A DNA stretch of 64,000 nucleotides from Pedobacter sp. Hv1 (lineage in GTDB: Bacteria; Bacteroidota; Bacteroidia; Sphingobacteriales; Sphingobacteriaceae): positions 620,001 through 684,000 of the forward strand of contig NZ_LLWP01000004.1 in the NCBI RefSeq assembly GCF_001412215.1, written 5' to 3'. Positions 24,507-33,854 of the stretch are shown one piece after another (the stretch's first letter is position 1; every line of letters starts with the position of its first letter). The translations under genes were made by a program, and so were the position numbers. The notes below the pieces were generated by a model, which had not been told where the DNA came from, ran no database searches, and worked only from the letters and a program-made list of their open reading frames with translations.

Positions 24507-25391
24507 CTAAATCTCCAAGTTTTCTTCAATCAATAAGTTGATAATTCCATCAACCATACCCACCTTAGGCACATAGATTTGTTTAATTCCAGTCCATTTC
24601 ATTAGTGTGAGGTAGATTTCACAAGCTGGAATAATTACATCTGCCCTATCTTGGTTTAACTTCATCAAAGTAATGCGTTCTTTTAAAGAATAGGCATTCA
24701 GCTCATTGTACATCGTTTTCAGCTTCAAAAACGAAAGTGGCATGTCTTCCTTTTCGCCCGACATGCGGAACAATTTATTGATGTTTCCACCAGTACCAAT
24801 TCCTGCTAAATTCTTTAGGTCTCTAGTATGTAGCTTCACCCAATCCTTCATCTCTTCCCAAGTTTCGTCTTTATCCTGGTTATCCAAAATCCGGATGGTA
24901 CCAATATTAAATGACCTAGAGGCAACAGGTTGTTTGTTTACAAATACCGAAAGTTCAGTGCTTCCCCCACCTACGTCAATATAGAGATAGCTCTTTTTAG
25001 CATCTAAATTTTGTTCTATATGGTTGGAATAAATGATATTGGCTTCTCTTTGTCCCTCAATAATTTCTAAGTCTATATCAGCTACCTTTTTTAATCTTTT
25101 GATAATTTCTTTGCCATTATCTGCCTCACGCATGGCTGATGTTGCACAGGCCAAATATTTAGACACATGATAAACATCCATCAAATTTTTGAAAGCACTC
25201 ATGGTCTTCACCAAATCTTCGATTTTTTTTGGCGATATTTTTTTATCTAAAAAGGCGTCATCACCAAGGCGCAATGGCACCCTAACCAATGTGTTCTTTT
25301 TAAATCCATATCCTTTTTCATTTTGAGTGATATCAGCAATTAACAAACGAACTGCATTTGAGCCTATATCTATGGCGGCGTATCGGAGCAT
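24507..25391 (-). CDS. Ppx/GppA family phosphatase (exopolyphosphatase)
   Basis: These enzymes hydrolyse polyphosphate or pppGpp. The 294-residue product contains only the actin-like ASKHA core: AAIDIGSNAVRLLIADI at the start, ACATSAMREADNG, LYIDVGGGSTELSVF and GIGTGGNINKLF. The C-terminal HD domain of long Ppx is missing, as in other short forms. It starts 2 bases after ppk1 on the same strand, so synthesis and breakdown of polyphosphate are co-expressed. Whether polyphosphate or pppGpp is preferred cannot be told. Confidence 0.9.
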   Translation of the reverse strand: MLRYAAIDIGSNAVRLLIADITQNEKGYGFKKNTLVRVPLRLGDDAFLDKKISPKKIEDLVKTMSAFKNLMDVYHVSKYLACATSAMREADNGKEIIKRLKKVADIDLEIIEGQREANIIYSNHIEQNLDAKKSYLYIDVGGGSTELSVFVNKQPVASRSFNIGTIRILDNQDKDETWEEMKDWVKLHTRDLKNLAGIGTGGNINKLFRMSGEKEDMPLSFLKLKTMYNELNAYSLKERITLMKLNQDRADVIIPACEIYLTLMKWTGIKQIYVPKVGMVDGIINLLIEENLEI

Positions 25392-25393
25392 TT

Positions 25394-27451
25394 TTAGTGG
25401 TGTTTATTTTTAAGGTAGTTATATGTTTGTACTTGGGCTCTTATCTTAGTGGTTAAACGGTTTTTATGATATTTATTGTTATTTAGCCTATTGATATCAC
25501 GAGCTTTTACATTATCCTGTAATTGAAACTCAATAATATCTCTAATTTCTTGTTTTACCAATTCATCCAATACCGGAAATCCTACTTCTACCCTATGTTC
25601 AAAGTTTCGGCTCATCAAATCGGCAGAAGAAAGGAACATCTCTTCTTTACCATTGTTACCAAAGATGAAAACCCGTGCATGTTCTAAAAATTTATCTATA
25701 ATGCTAATTACGGTAATGTTCTCGCTAAAACCAGCCACACCAGGTACCAAGCAGCAAATTCCCCTTACAATTAATTTAATCTGTACACCAGCATTACTTG
25801 CCTCGTACAATTTTTCTACAATGCCTTCATCAGCTAAGCTATTTACCTTTAAAATCATGTAAGCTGGCTTTTTAGCTTTGGCAAATTTGATTTCTCTGTT
25901 AATTAAAGCATAGATCTTGTTTCTCGAATCTAATGGAGATACGATAAGGTGTTTGAAATCTTTGGCTACCGTTTTTTTGTTTAAAGCATTAAACAATTTC
26001 AATAAATCGGCAGTAATTTCTTTTTTAGCTGTAAATATGCTGTGGTCACAATAAATTTTGGCGGTTTTTTCGTTGAAATTTCCTGTGGCTAGGTTGGCAT
26101 AATAAACTGCTCTCCCCTTTTCTATTCGCTTTACCAAGCATATTTTAGAATGCACTTTATAATCAGTTAAACCATAGTTTACATTTACACCTTCTTCCAT
26201 TAATCTATTGGTCCAAAAGATATTGGCCTTTTCATCAAAGCGAGCTTTCAGCTCTACCACACAGTTCACTTTTTTACCATTTTTAACTGCATTGATTAAG
26301 GCATTGATCACTTTAGAATTTTCTGCTAAACGATACAAAGTGATGTTAATTTCTGTCACTTTTGGATCTATCGCCGCTTCACGGAGGAATAGGATAATAT
26401 AATCGTAAGATTGGTATGGCAAATTAACCACATAATCGCGGTGCGCCAATTTGTTAAAAATACTTTCCGTTCTATGCAAGCCCTGCACTTTAAGTGGCTC
26501 AACCGGCGGATATTCCAAATCTTTAGAGCCCACATTAGGGAAACCAATAAAATCGCCAAAACGGTGGTAACGGTTACCCGGAATTAAACCTTCAGCCTCA
26601 ATTTTCATTTTGGTTACTAAAACGCTCAACATTTCAAAAGGCATTTCTGTATCGTACAATAAACGCATCGGCTTGCCCTTTTTACGTTTATCTAAACTGG
26701 TCTTCAATTCTTCTATAAACTTGTCACTTACATTTTTATCAATGTCAAGCTCGGCATCCCTAGTTAGCTGAATAGAGAAAGCTTCCAAATGATCGTAATT
26801 AAACACATAGAAAATATCATCCAAACAGTATTTGATGATATCTTCAGCCAAGATGATAAACTTTAGTCCGTTCGTTTCTGGTAAAACCAAAAAACGGGGT
26901 AAGTTATCAGGCAGTTCAATCAATGCATATTTTTCACTCTTTTTAGATCCCTTTTTGGTTAAACGAACAAAGAAGTATAGCGTTCGGTCTTTTAATTCTG
27001 GAAAAGGTTGTTCCAGATCGATCATAATCGGAACCAAATTAGACAAGATCTTATCCCTAAAATGATTGCGCACAAACTCGCCCCTAGCAACATTCAGCTG
27101 GGTATCATTCAAGATAAAAATACGATTTTGAGCGAGTTCGTTAATTAAGGTAGCTTGAAATAGGTTTTCGAACCTACGTTCATGTTTAACTACAATATTT
27201 TTGATTTCGTTTAATACCTTTTTAGGATTAAAACCCAATAATGCCTTAGCCCTATCGTTTAAATTGACTAAACGACTCAAGGTTGCTACTCTTACCCTAT
27301 AAAATTCTTCTAGGTTTGAAGAGAAAATAGACAAAAATCTAATCCGTTCAATTAATGGAACAGTTTCATCTGCAGCTTCCTGTAATACCCTTTCATTAAA
27401 GTATAACCAACTTAATTCCCTATTTAAAAACGGTAGCTTCTTTTTAGCCAT
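25394..27451 (-). CDS. ppk1: Polyphosphate kinase 1
   Basis: PPK1 makes inorganic polyphosphate from ATP. The 685-residue protein matches the four-domain family: N-terminal FLNRELSWLYFNERVLQEA, the Arg-rich linker, IFNKLAHRDYVVNLPYQSYD, the catalytic-site segment DYKVHSKICLVKR with the phosphohistidine, and the second phospholipase-D-like domain with EHARVFIFGN and SADLMSRNFEHRVEV. The start ATG at 27451 fits the family. Ppx follows after 2 bases. Together with the polyphosphate-type glucokinase near 14.4 kb, polyphosphate could supply sugar phosphorylation. Confidence 0.97.
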   Translation of the reverse strand: MAKKKLPFLNRELSWLYFNERVLQEAADETVPLIERIRFLSIFSSNLEEFYRVRVATLSRLVNLNDRAKALLGFNPKKVLNEIKNIVVKHERRFENLFQATLINELAQNRIFILNDTQLNVARGEFVRNHFRDKILSNLVPIMIDLEQPFPELKDRTLYFFVRLTKKGSKKSEKYALIELPDNLPRFLVLPETNGLKFIILAEDIIKYCLDDIFYVFNYDHLEAFSIQLTRDAELDIDKNVSDKFIEELKTSLDKRKKGKPMRLLYDTEMPFEMLSVLVTKMKIEAEGLIPGNRYHRFGDFIGFPNVGSKDLEYPPVEPLKVQGLHRTESIFNKLAHRDYVVNLPYQSYDYIILFLREAAIDPKVTEINITLYRLAENSKVINALINAVKNGKKVNCVVELKARFDEKANIFWTNRLMEEGVNVNYGLTDYKVHSKICLVKRIEKGRAVYYANLATGNFNEKTAKIYCDHSIFTAKKEITADLLKLFNALNKKTVAKDFKHLIVSPLDSRNKIYALINREIKFAKAKKPAYMILKVNSLADEGIVEKLYEASNAGVQIKLIVRGICCLVPGVAGFSENITVISIIDKFLEHARVFIFGNNGKEEMFLSSADLMSRNFEHRVEVGFPVLDELVKQEIRDIIEFQLQDNVKARDINRLNNNKYHKNRLTTKIRAQVQTYNYLKNKHH

Positions 27452-27465
27452 GGATAAAAATCAAA

Positions 27466-27494
27466 AAAATCTCCAGGGTAGATCCGGAGATTTT
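27466..27494 (-). terminator. Terminator of the histone-like gene
   Basis: AAAATCTCC (27466-27474) pairs with GGAGATTTT (27486-27494). Read on the minus strand the hairpin is followed by seven T residues, 60 bases downstream of the histone-H1-like gene and just before ppk1, so it separates these transcripts. Confidence 0.8.
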
Positions 27495-27555
27495 CAAATC
27501 TGCATATTTTAGTGTTAAGTTAGTGTTAATTATCAGCTAATTTGACACCTAAAAT

Positions 27556-28170
27556 TTACTTCTTACTCGTAGTGTCTTTTTTAGCAGGTGCAACCTTGGC
27601 AGCAACTTTCTTTACAGGCGTACTTGCTATCGCCTTTACAGCTGCAGTTTTGGTATCTTTTGCCGCTGTGGTACTTTTACTTTCTACAACAGCAGGTTTA
27701 GCTGCTACTTTTTTTACCGCTGTACTTTTAACTGGAGCTTTTTTAACAGGCGTTTTAATGGCAGCTGCTGCTTTTTCTGCTGTGGCAATACCCTCAACTT
27801 TTACGCTGGTTACTACAGGTTTAGCTTTCGAAACTGCTTTTTTAACCACTTTGGTTACAGATTTATCCACCTTTTTCATCAGCTTAGATGCATCTTTTTT
27901 AGCGAGTTTCACTTTTTTAGCTACCGGTTTTTTTGCCGTAGTTACATTATCTATTTTATCAGCAACTGCTGTTTTAACCTCTTTAAACTTCTTAGAAAGT
28001 TTCTTTGCAGCTGCTTTGCTCAATTTGGCCACATCATCGGCAATCAATTCGGCATTATGCCCTAAGCCTTTAACCGCTTCTAAAAATCTGTCCGTTAAGC
28101 TTTGCTCAATCTGTTTTTTAACCGCTTTTTTAGTGGTTTTTTTCTGAGGTTTAGTTTTATTGGTTTTCAT
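27556..28170 (-). CDS. Histone H1-like Lys/Ala-rich protein
   Basis: The 204-residue product is extremely rich in Lys, Ala, Val, Pro and Thr. A short globular-looking part (residues about 20-60, SLTDRFLEAVKGLGHNAEL) is followed by a long tail of KKA, KKPVAKK and VKKAPVK-type repeats, like eukaryotic H1 C-terminal tails and bacterial Hc1-type proteins. It probably binds DNA non-specifically and compacts the nucleoid. The opposite strand is also open for about 200 codons, but its Ala/Thr/Phe-rich translation is only the complement of the Lys codons. The gene has its own terminator before ppk1. Confidence 0.8.
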   Translation of the reverse strand: MKTNKTKPQKKTTKKAVKKQIEQSLTDRFLEAVKGLGHNAELIADDVAKLSKAAAKKLSKKFKEVKTAVADKIDNVTTAKKPVAKKVKLAKKDASKLMKKVDKSVTKVVKKAVSKAKPVVTSVKVEGIATAEKAAAAIKTPVKKAPVKSTAVKKVAAKPAVVESKSTTAAKDTKTAAVKAIASTPVKKVAAKVAPAKKDTTSKK

Positions 28171-28247
28171 ATATTTTTTAGCGTTTTTTGTATGGTAATT
28201 TATAATTACTTAAATCTATTATTTTTTTATCAATTAAAGCCAAAATC

Positions 28248-28739
28248 ATGCCCACTTTCGATATCGTTAGCAAAGTAGACTCACAAACATTAGATAATGC
28301 GATCAACAATGCAAAAAAAGAGATTTTAAACCGTTATGACTTCAATGGCTCCAACAGCACTGTAGAATTGGATAAAAAAACCAATGTGATCACAATTGTA
28401 ACTGAAGACGATATGCGCTTAAAGGCCATTACCGATTCAATCATCTCTCGTATGATGAAACAAAATTTAGACCCAAAAAGTTTGGATTTTGGAAAAGAAC
28501 ATCAAGCTTCTGGCAATATGATTAGAAAAGAGCTCAAAATTAAAGAAGGAATTGATAAAGAAGCCGCTAAAAAAATTGTAGCCAAAATCAAAGACAGCAA
28601 GTTAAAAGTACAAGCTTCGATGATGGATGACCAAGTTAGGGTACAAAGCAAAAACATAGATGACCTACAAAAAGTAATCTCTTTATGTAGAGGTGAAGAT
28701 TTTGGACAGCCATTGCAGTTTATCAACATGCGAAACTAA
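28248..28739 (+). CDS. YajQ family protein (nucleotide/c-di-GMP-binding)
   Basis: The 163-residue protein matches YajQ along its full length: MPTFDIVSKVDSQTLDNAIN, NRYDFNGSNSTVEL, a central ESRL-like segment KAITDSIISRMMKQN, and C-terminal KVISLCRGEDFGQPLQFINMR. Family members bind nucleotides, and in Xanthomonas c-di-GMP, acting with a transcription factor; whether that applies here is unknown. It is divergent from the histone-like gene. Confidence 0.92.
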   Translation: MPTFDIVSKVDSQTLDNAINNAKKEILNRYDFNGSNSTVELDKKTNVITIVTEDDMRLKAITDSIISRMMKQNLDPKSLDFGKEHQASGNMIRKELKIKEGIDKEAAKKIVAKIKDSKLKVQASMMDDQVRVQSKNIDDLQKVISLCRGEDFGQPLQFINMRN

Positions 28740-28877
28740 TCTGGTTCAACGGTTCATTAGTTCATCAGTGCATTAGTAAAACTAGCCGTATAATTTTACC
28801 GATGGTCCTTTATGCTCAATAGAACAAGTAAACAAATGAACTACTGAACTATTTAAACAATGAACTAATATTTTAAG

Positions 28878-29324
28878 ATGGAAATTATCGAGAATGGTTT
28901 TGTTTTCTCTGATGACAGCAATCTGATAGATGTAAATGCTGTTCACCATTACCTGAGTGTAGAATCTTATTGGGCTAAAAACATCCCCTTGGCTTTAGTG
29001 CAAAAAGCCATCGACAATTCTTTGTGTTTTGGTGTATATAAAGATGGAAAACAAGCAGGATTTGCACGTTGGATAACCGATAGGGCCACTTATGCCTATT
29101 TATGTGATGTTTATGTAGAAACTACATATCGTGGCCTAGGTTTGTCTAAAAAGTTAATGTCACTGATGTTATTTCACCCAGACTTGCAAGGTTTAAGACG
29201 ATACCATTTAGCAACACTGGACGCTCATGGCTTATACAAACAATTTGGTTTTAAAGCATTAGAGAACCCAGAAAGACAGATGGCTATTGTAGGGAAAGAT
29301 ATTTATGAGAAAGAGGGGAAATAG
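28878..29324 (+). CDS. GNAT family N-acetyltransferase
   Basis: The 148-residue protein fits the GNAT acetyltransferase fold. The segment FARWITDRATYAYLCDVYVETTYRGLGLSKKLM combines the central strand with the acetyl-CoA pyrophosphate loop (RGLGLSK), and HGLYKQFGFKAL is the usual C-terminal motif B. Substrate is unknown. It stands alone, 138 bases after yajQ and converging on GH43 across a purine-rich inverted repeat. Confidence 0.88.
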   Translation: MEIIENGFVFSDDSNLIDVNAVHHYLSVESYWAKNIPLALVQKAIDNSLCFGVYKDGKQAGFARWITDRATYAYLCDVYVETTYRGLGLSKKLMSLMLFHPDLQGLRRYHLATLDAHGLYKQFGFKALENPERQMAIVGKDIYEKEGK

Positions 29325-29329
29325 GAAAT

Positions 29330-29457
29330 GGGGGAAAGTAAATAGGGAATGGGAAATAGGGAATAATAAATGAGAATAGAAAATAGGTTAATATTTAAAG
29401 ACGTGCCTATTACCTATTTACAATTACCTATTCCCTCATACATTTTCCATTTTCCCC
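29330..29457. repeat. Imperfect GGGAAATAGGGAAT inverted repeat
   Basis: A purine-rich left arm (about 29331-29365, several GGGAAT and AAATAGGG units) faces a pyrimidine-rich right arm (about 29408-29456, ATTCCC, TTTCC units), forming a long imperfect palindrome between convergent genes. Similar CTATTTCC units occur in tandem at 53280-53352. It could act as a bidirectional terminator, a dispersed repeat, or both. Confidence 0.5.
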
Positions 29458-30423
29458 TTAAAGTTTGTTCTTCTTCACTCCTTCTTTTGTAAGCTGAACA
29501 GGAATAATTAGTCCATCTTTATCAAAATGCATCTCTTCCATACAAGTTACACGGTGGTTCCCATCAGTTTCGCCTAGTGGCCTACGGTGGTAAACAATAT
29601 AATAGCGTTCCTTTTTTGCATCGTGGATGATAGAGTGGTGCCCTGCTCCAGTGGCCATAGCAGGGTCTTGTTTCAAGATTTTTCCAATCCGTTTAAATGG
29701 ACCCAAAGGCGAATCGGCAATGGCATAGGCAACTGAATAATCAGGCCCCGTCCAACCACCTTCAGACCACATAAAATAGTATTTTCCATTCCGAATAAAC
29801 ATAAAAGGACCTTCTACATAACCTTCTGGCGTAATTTCTTTAAAAGTACTACCATCTGTATAAGGCACAAAACCTGTAAAATCTTTATTCAGTTTGGCAA
29901 TGTTGCAATGCGACCAGCCCCCATAAATTAAATAATACTGATTGTCTTTATCCTTAAATACAAATTGATCTATAGGTTGCGCCTTGTTATAAAATTTATC
30001 AATTAATGGTTTACCTAAATGGTCTTTGTATGGGCCTTCTGGCCGATCGGCTACTGCTACACCAATCCCACCTATTTCTTGGTCACTTTGAATATCATTT
30101 GCTCCAAAAAACAAATAATACTTCCCATCTTTTTGGGTTATTGATGGTGCCCACATCGCTTTTTTTGCCCATTTAATGGCAGCTGTATCAATAATCCTTT
30201 CGTGTTTTTTCCAAGTAATTAGATCTGCAGAAGAAAAAGCATCCATAAAAACCTGCTCTTTATATTTAGCCGAATAGGTTGGATAAATCCAATAGGTTTT
30301 ACCAAAAATAATCCCTTCTGGATCTGCATACCAGCCTGGGAACAAAGGATTACCTGAAGTTTGTGCCTGAGCAAATGAAGGAAATACTAAAAAAATTAAC
30401 AAACTGAAGTGGGATAATTTCAT
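29458..30423 (-). CDS. Secreted glycoside hydrolase family 43 protein
   Basis: GH43 enzymes are five-bladed beta-propellers that release arabinose or xylose from plant polysaccharides. The 321-residue product has a signal peptide (cut after FPSFAQA), the catalytic Asp region NPLFPGWYADPEGIIFG, a WAPSITQKDGKYYLFF strand, the general-acid Glu in PEGYVEGPFMFIRNG, and the late GAGHHSIIHD segment that carries the propeller His. It is a single-domain enzyme. No SusC/D pair is nearby, so it is not in an obvious polysaccharide locus. Confidence 0.9.
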   Translation of the reverse strand: MKLSHFSLLIFLVFPSFAQAQTSGNPLFPGWYADPEGIIFGKTYWIYPTYSAKYKEQVFMDAFSSADLITWKKHERIIDTAAIKWAKKAMWAPSITQKDGKYYLFFGANDIQSDQEIGGIGVAVADRPEGPYKDHLGKPLIDKFYNKAQPIDQFVFKDKDNQYYLIYGGWSHCNIAKLNKDFTGFVPYTDGSTFKEITPEGYVEGPFMFIRNGKYYFMWSEGGWTGPDYSVAYAIADSPLGPFKRIGKILKQDPAMATGAGHHSIIHDAKKERYYIVYHRRPLGETDGNHRVTCMEEMHFDKDGLIIPVQLTKEGVKKNKL

Positions 30424-30465
30424 ACTGCAAGATAAAAATTAGCACCAATTTAACAAAAATTGCCA

Positions 30466-31401
30466 TTACCAAGCCGCTTGCTCGGCTGCTGTTAAGAAAG
30501 TCCAGGCTACAATTCTGGTTATTTTATTACCTGTACTCATGTTGTTTGTTCTGGTTTCTGCAACTCCTGCCCTGTTTAGCATGGCATAGATGGCCGGTAG
30601 GTTTTCGCTTTTCGAAACCAAACTGGTAAACCAGAAACATTGGTTTTTAAACAACTTACTTTCTTCAATCATCTGCCCTACAAATGCAAGCTCCCCTCCT
30701 TTTGTCCACAATTCGCTATGCTGACCACCAAAATTAAGTATTGGTTTTGCATAATTTTTATGACCAAGATTACGGGCCTTTCTTTGTGAGCCTGCTTGGG
30801 CTTCGGCCGCTGAAGCATGGAATGGAGGATTACAAATGGTCAGCTCAAAACGTTCTTCTTTATGAATAATGTGCTTGAAAATTGCGGATTTAGAAGACTG
30901 CAATCTAATTTCAATAGCGTTTTTTAAAGATGGATTAACATCAGCTATATTTTTTGCAGAACGAATAGCTACTTCATCAATATCAGAACCTACAAAACTC
31001 CAACCGTATTCTTGATGACCAATAATCGGATATACGCAATTAGCGCCCACACCAATATCTAATACCTTTACCTTTTTACCAGTTGGGATATTCTGTTGAT
31101 GACAAGAAGCCAATAAATCAGCTATATAATGGATATAATCTGCCCTACCCGGAATTGGTGGACAAAGGTAACCTTCAGGAATATCCCAAAAATCGATCTG
31201 ATAAAAATGTTTGAGTAAAGCTTTATTTAAGATTTTAACTGCATCTGGATTGGCAAAATCTATCGATTCATCTCCATATTTATTTACACCCACAAAATGA
31301 GCAAGCTCCGCACAGCTTTCAATTAAAGTTTTGAAATCGTACCTAGAACGATGTTTATTTCTAAGGTGTAAAGTGCTTTTTTCCGACCCAGCCTTTTCCA
31401 T
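30466..31401 (-). CDS. rlmF: 23S rRNA (adenine(1618)-N(6))-methyltransferase
   Basis: RlmF methylates A1618 of 23S rRNA using S-adenosylmethionine. The 311-residue length fits. Motifs are [19 protein letters not shown] at the N-terminus, the SAM loop [16 protein letters not shown], the catalytic NPPFH motif ([20 protein letters not shown]) and [16 protein letters not shown]. It starts at the ATG that overlaps the stop of the upstream gene by one base (TAATG), indicating translational coupling. Confidence 0.93.
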   Translation of the reverse strand: MEKAGSEKSTLHLRNKHRSRYDFKTLIESCAELAHFVGVNKYGDESIDFANPDAVKILNKALLKHFYQIDFWDIPEGYLCPPIPGRADYIHYIADLLASCHQQNIPTGKKVKVLDIGVGANCVYPIIGHQEYGWSFVGSDIDEVAIRSAKNIADVNPSLKNAIEIRLQSSKSAIFKHIIHKEERFELTICNPPFHASAAEAQAGSQRKARNLGHKNYAKPILNFGGQHSELWTKGGELAFVGQMIEESKLFKNQCFWFTSLVSKSENLPAIYAMLNRAGVAETRTNNMSTGNKITRIVAWTFLTAAEQAAW

Positions 31402-32714
31402 TAGGCCGTTTTAACATCCTCTTCACTATAATCTTTAATATCGGTAATGTAACCATTGATCAGCAAAAATTCGAACAAAGGTTTAGCATCAGCAGTAACT
31501 GGCATATTCGCTGTAGAAATAACCGTATTGCTCTTCTTATCCATAAAAGGATAGGCAAACAGTTTCACATTCTGCGTAAACATATCACTTACATAAGCCA
31601 ACAACTGACTAGAATAGTTCTCTCCGAAGTTTTTAGAGTTGAATACGAATTTAAGGTTATTGATATTGGTTGAAATACCCACACTTTTAGGTTTACAACG
31701 GCCTAAATATTTAGCCAATCTATTGTGACGGGTAAAATTAGAAACGATGACCAAATTACCTGTTTTACACATATCCTCAGCTCTTTTTGCCACTGCCTCT
31801 AAGTCGATATCATCTGGTGTTTCTTGTTCGTCTGTTAACACATTGGTTAACAAAATCTCAATCATCACACTCAAATTACCAGGTTCTACATTATTGGTGC
31901 GTGTAAACTGCTCTGTTGCTTTATTGAATAAGTTGAAGTTCGGATTTGATTTCTGACCGTATTTGGTTCGTAAAATCATGATATCCTTTTTATACAATAG
32001 GTCTTTGGCCTGACGTGGATGTCCATCTTCATCGAAGATAGCTGCTGCCGAAAAATCTTTCATGATCAGGTAAAGATTCAGTAACGTGTTGTTCACTTTT
32101 CCGAAAGCTGGACCTTTTACAGAAATCAAGTCAATTTCTACAGATCCTACAGTTAAATTATCTGCAAGTGATTCAATCATCAATTTTGGATCTTCATGAT
32201 GATAAAAAGCAGCATACACCAAGTTTACACCAATAATACCCAACACTCGTTGTTGCATATTTACATCGGTATCTAACAGGCGAACATGGAAAAATATTTC
32301 GTTTGGTAAACCTCCCGGTACGGTCTGAAAACGGATACCAACCCAACCGTGTGGTTCGTTTGTACGCTTAAAATTTAAAGTAGTTACCGTATCTGCAAAG
32401 GCAAAGAAAGTTCTAGTATCATATTTTTCACCAGAGAGACGCTCATTTAACAAACCAAATTCATGGTCTAACATGCGCAACAGTCTATTTTGACTTACAT
32501 ATCTACCAGAAGCTTCAGCACCATAAATGGCATCGCTAAAAGTCATATCATAAGCTGACATGGTTTTAGCAACCGTACCTGAAGCAGCACCAGCTGTAAA
32601 AAAATTACGAGCTACTTCCTGTCCGGCGCCAATTTCTGCAAATGTTCCGTAAATATGCTCGTTCAAATTTATTTTTAATGCCTTACGCTTGGTATCAAGG
32701 ATTTCTCTTTCCAT
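31401..32714 (-). CDS. Conserved Bacteroidota protein of unknown function
   Basis: The 437-residue protein begins [16 protein letters not shown] and contains [20 protein letters not shown] and [17 protein letters not shown], a sequence I recall as conserved across Bacteroidota but of uncertain function. Database names for relatives vary and I would not trust any. There is no signal peptide or membrane segment, so it is probably cytoplasmic. ATG 32714 is chosen; an upstream TTG falls inside a TACTTTTG box (32726-32719), implying a nearly leaderless mRNA. It is translationally coupled to rlmF downstream. Confidence 0.72.
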   Translation of the reverse strand: MEREILDTKRKALKINLNEHIYGTFAEIGAGQEVARNFFTAGAASGTVAKTMSAYDMTFSDAIYGAEASGRYVSQNRLLRMLDHEFGLLNERLSGEKYDTRTFFAFADTVTTLNFKRTNEPHGWVGIRFQTVPGGLPNEIFFHVRLLDTDVNMQQRVLGIIGVNLVYAAFYHHEDPKLMIESLADNLTVGSVEIDLISVKGPAFGKVNNTLLNLYLIMKDFSAAAIFDEDGHPRQAKDLLYKKDIMILRTKYGQKSNPNFNLFNKATEQFTRTNNVEPGNLSVMIEILLTNVLTDEQETPDDIDLEAVAKRAEDMCKTGNLVIVSNFTRHNRLAKYLGRCKPKSVGISTNINNLKFVFNSKNFGENYSSQLLAYVSDMFTQNVKLFAYPFMDKKSNTVISTANMPVTADAKPLFEFLLINGYITDIKDYSEEDVKTA

Positions 32715-32784
32715 TTTGCAAAAGTACAAAAATCAAAGGATTGTTTAGGTTGCATTCATATTATAGAATCAGTCTAAAAAAGAT

Positions 32785-32811
32785 AAGGGCAACACCTCTC
32801 GATGTGCCCTT
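32785..32811 (-). terminator. Terminator of the hsp20 gene
   Basis: AAGGGCA (32785-32791) pairs with TGCCCTT (32805-32811). On the minus strand the hairpin is followed by ATCTTTTTT, about 40 bases after the hsp20 stop codon, a good intrinsic terminator. Confidence 0.75.
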
Positions 32812-32847
32812 ACCAACCCTAAACTTAAAATCAAACTTATTATCGTA

Positions 32848-33282
32848 TTATGAAACTACAATCTCTTTGTGTGTCAATTTGGCTTCGTCTTTTTTACCGA
32901 TGGTAATATTTAAAACACCATTGATATATTCCGCACTGATCTGGTCTACATCAACACCTTCTGGCAATACAAATGACCTAGCAAATGAGCTATACTCAAA
33001 TTCTTTGCGGGTAAAATCTTTCTGCACTTCATTCTCATCTACTTTTTTCTCTGCCCAAACAGAAAGGTTATCTTTTTTAAGGTCGATCTTAAAATCTTCT
33101 TTACTTAAACCAGGTGCAGCCAATTCAATTTTGTATTCGTTTGCACTTTCGTAAATGTTTACATGAGGTACTTTGTTTACACCATAATTTTTATTTAACG
33201 CATCGCTAAACAAAGAATCGAAAACATTGTTAAAGTAGGGTGCAGTGTTTCTTGTTTTGTTGTTGAATTTTACTAAAGTCAT
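32848..33282 (-). CDS. Hsp20/alpha-crystallin family small heat-shock protein
   Basis: Small heat-shock proteins bind unfolding proteins and prevent aggregation. The 144-residue product shows the alpha-crystallin domain from HVNIYESANEYKIELAAPGL (about residue 37) to INGVLNITIGKK, with YSSFARSFVLPEGVD in between. I start at ATG 33282 (MTLVKFNNKT) because a rare clear Shine-Dalgarno GGAGG (33295-33291) lies 8 bases upstream; an in-frame ATG 17 codons earlier is less likely. The gene is divergent from a thioesterase gene 75 bases away and has its own terminator. Confidence 0.93.
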   Translation of the reverse strand: MTLVKFNNKTRNTAPYFNNVFDSLFSDALNKNYGVNKVPHVNIYESANEYKIELAAPGLSKEDFKIDLKKDNLSVWAEKKVDENEVQKDFTRKEFEYSSFARSFVLPEGVDVDQISAEYINGVLNITIGKKDEAKLTHKEIVVS

Positions 33283-33356
33283 TTTATATTCCTCCGTTAT
33301 TTTATTTTTTAAATTATAATTGTCCATGTTCAAACCCTATTCCAAAGTAAATAATT

Positions 33357-33845
33357 ATGTTTTTTAAGACATTTTGGCGCAAAAAAGAAAAACAACAAGA
33401 CAAAAAGTCAGTTTCAGTTGGCCACATCGACAGTTTCAAGTACAAAACCACTATCGAAATGCGTTTTGCAGACCTAGACATGATGGGTCATGTAAACAAT
33501 GCCGTCTATTTTACCTACATGGAAATTGGTAGAACGAAATACTGGAAACACGCCATTAATTGGGATTGGAAAACAACTGGTGTAGTGATTGGCCAGGCCT
33601 CTATAGATTATATTACTCCAATTTTTTTAGAAGATAAGGTAAGCATGTATGTACGCACCTCCAGAATTGGCAATACCAGTTTTGATTTAGAATATATGAT
33701 TATAAAAGAGGTAGACGGAAAAGAAGTTACCTGTAGCAAAGGCAAAACAGTTTGTGTGGCTTACGACTACGGCACTAAAAGACCAGCAGCCATACCTGAA
33801 AAGGAAAGGAATAAAATGTTGGTATTTGAACAGCTAGCATCTTAA
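33357..33845 (+). CDS. Acyl-CoA thioesterase, hotdog fold (4HBT family)
   Basis: The 162-residue protein has a charged 20-residue N-terminal stretch and then a hotdog domain with the active-site motif MRFADLDMMGHVNNAVYFTYME (about residues 35-56) and IGQASIDYITPIFLEDKV. It is the third 4HBT gene in the window, after those at 1.6 and 8.4 kb. Substrate unknown. It ends just before a cluster of palindromic repeats and is divergent from hsp20. Confidence 0.88.
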   Translation: MFFKTFWRKKEKQQDKKSVSVGHIDSFKYKTTIEMRFADLDMMGHVNNAVYFTYMEIGRTKYWKHAINWDWKTTGVVIGQASIDYITPIFLEDKVSMYVRTSRIGNTSFDLEYMIIKEVDGKEVTCSKGKTVCVAYDYGTKRPAAIPEKERNKMLVFEQLAS

Positions 33846-33854
33846 AATATCAAT

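Noticed and set aside
27542..28147. Long plus-strand open frame (about 200 codons) antisense to the histone-like gene
   Set aside because: Its Ala/Thr/Phe-rich translation is the complement of repeated Lys/Ala codons; the minus-strand product has a recognisable H1-like composition, start codon and terminator.
29408..29456. Simple intrinsic terminator for the GNAT gene
   Set aside because: Arms are long, imperfect and low in GC, with no clean T run; a repeat element explains it better.
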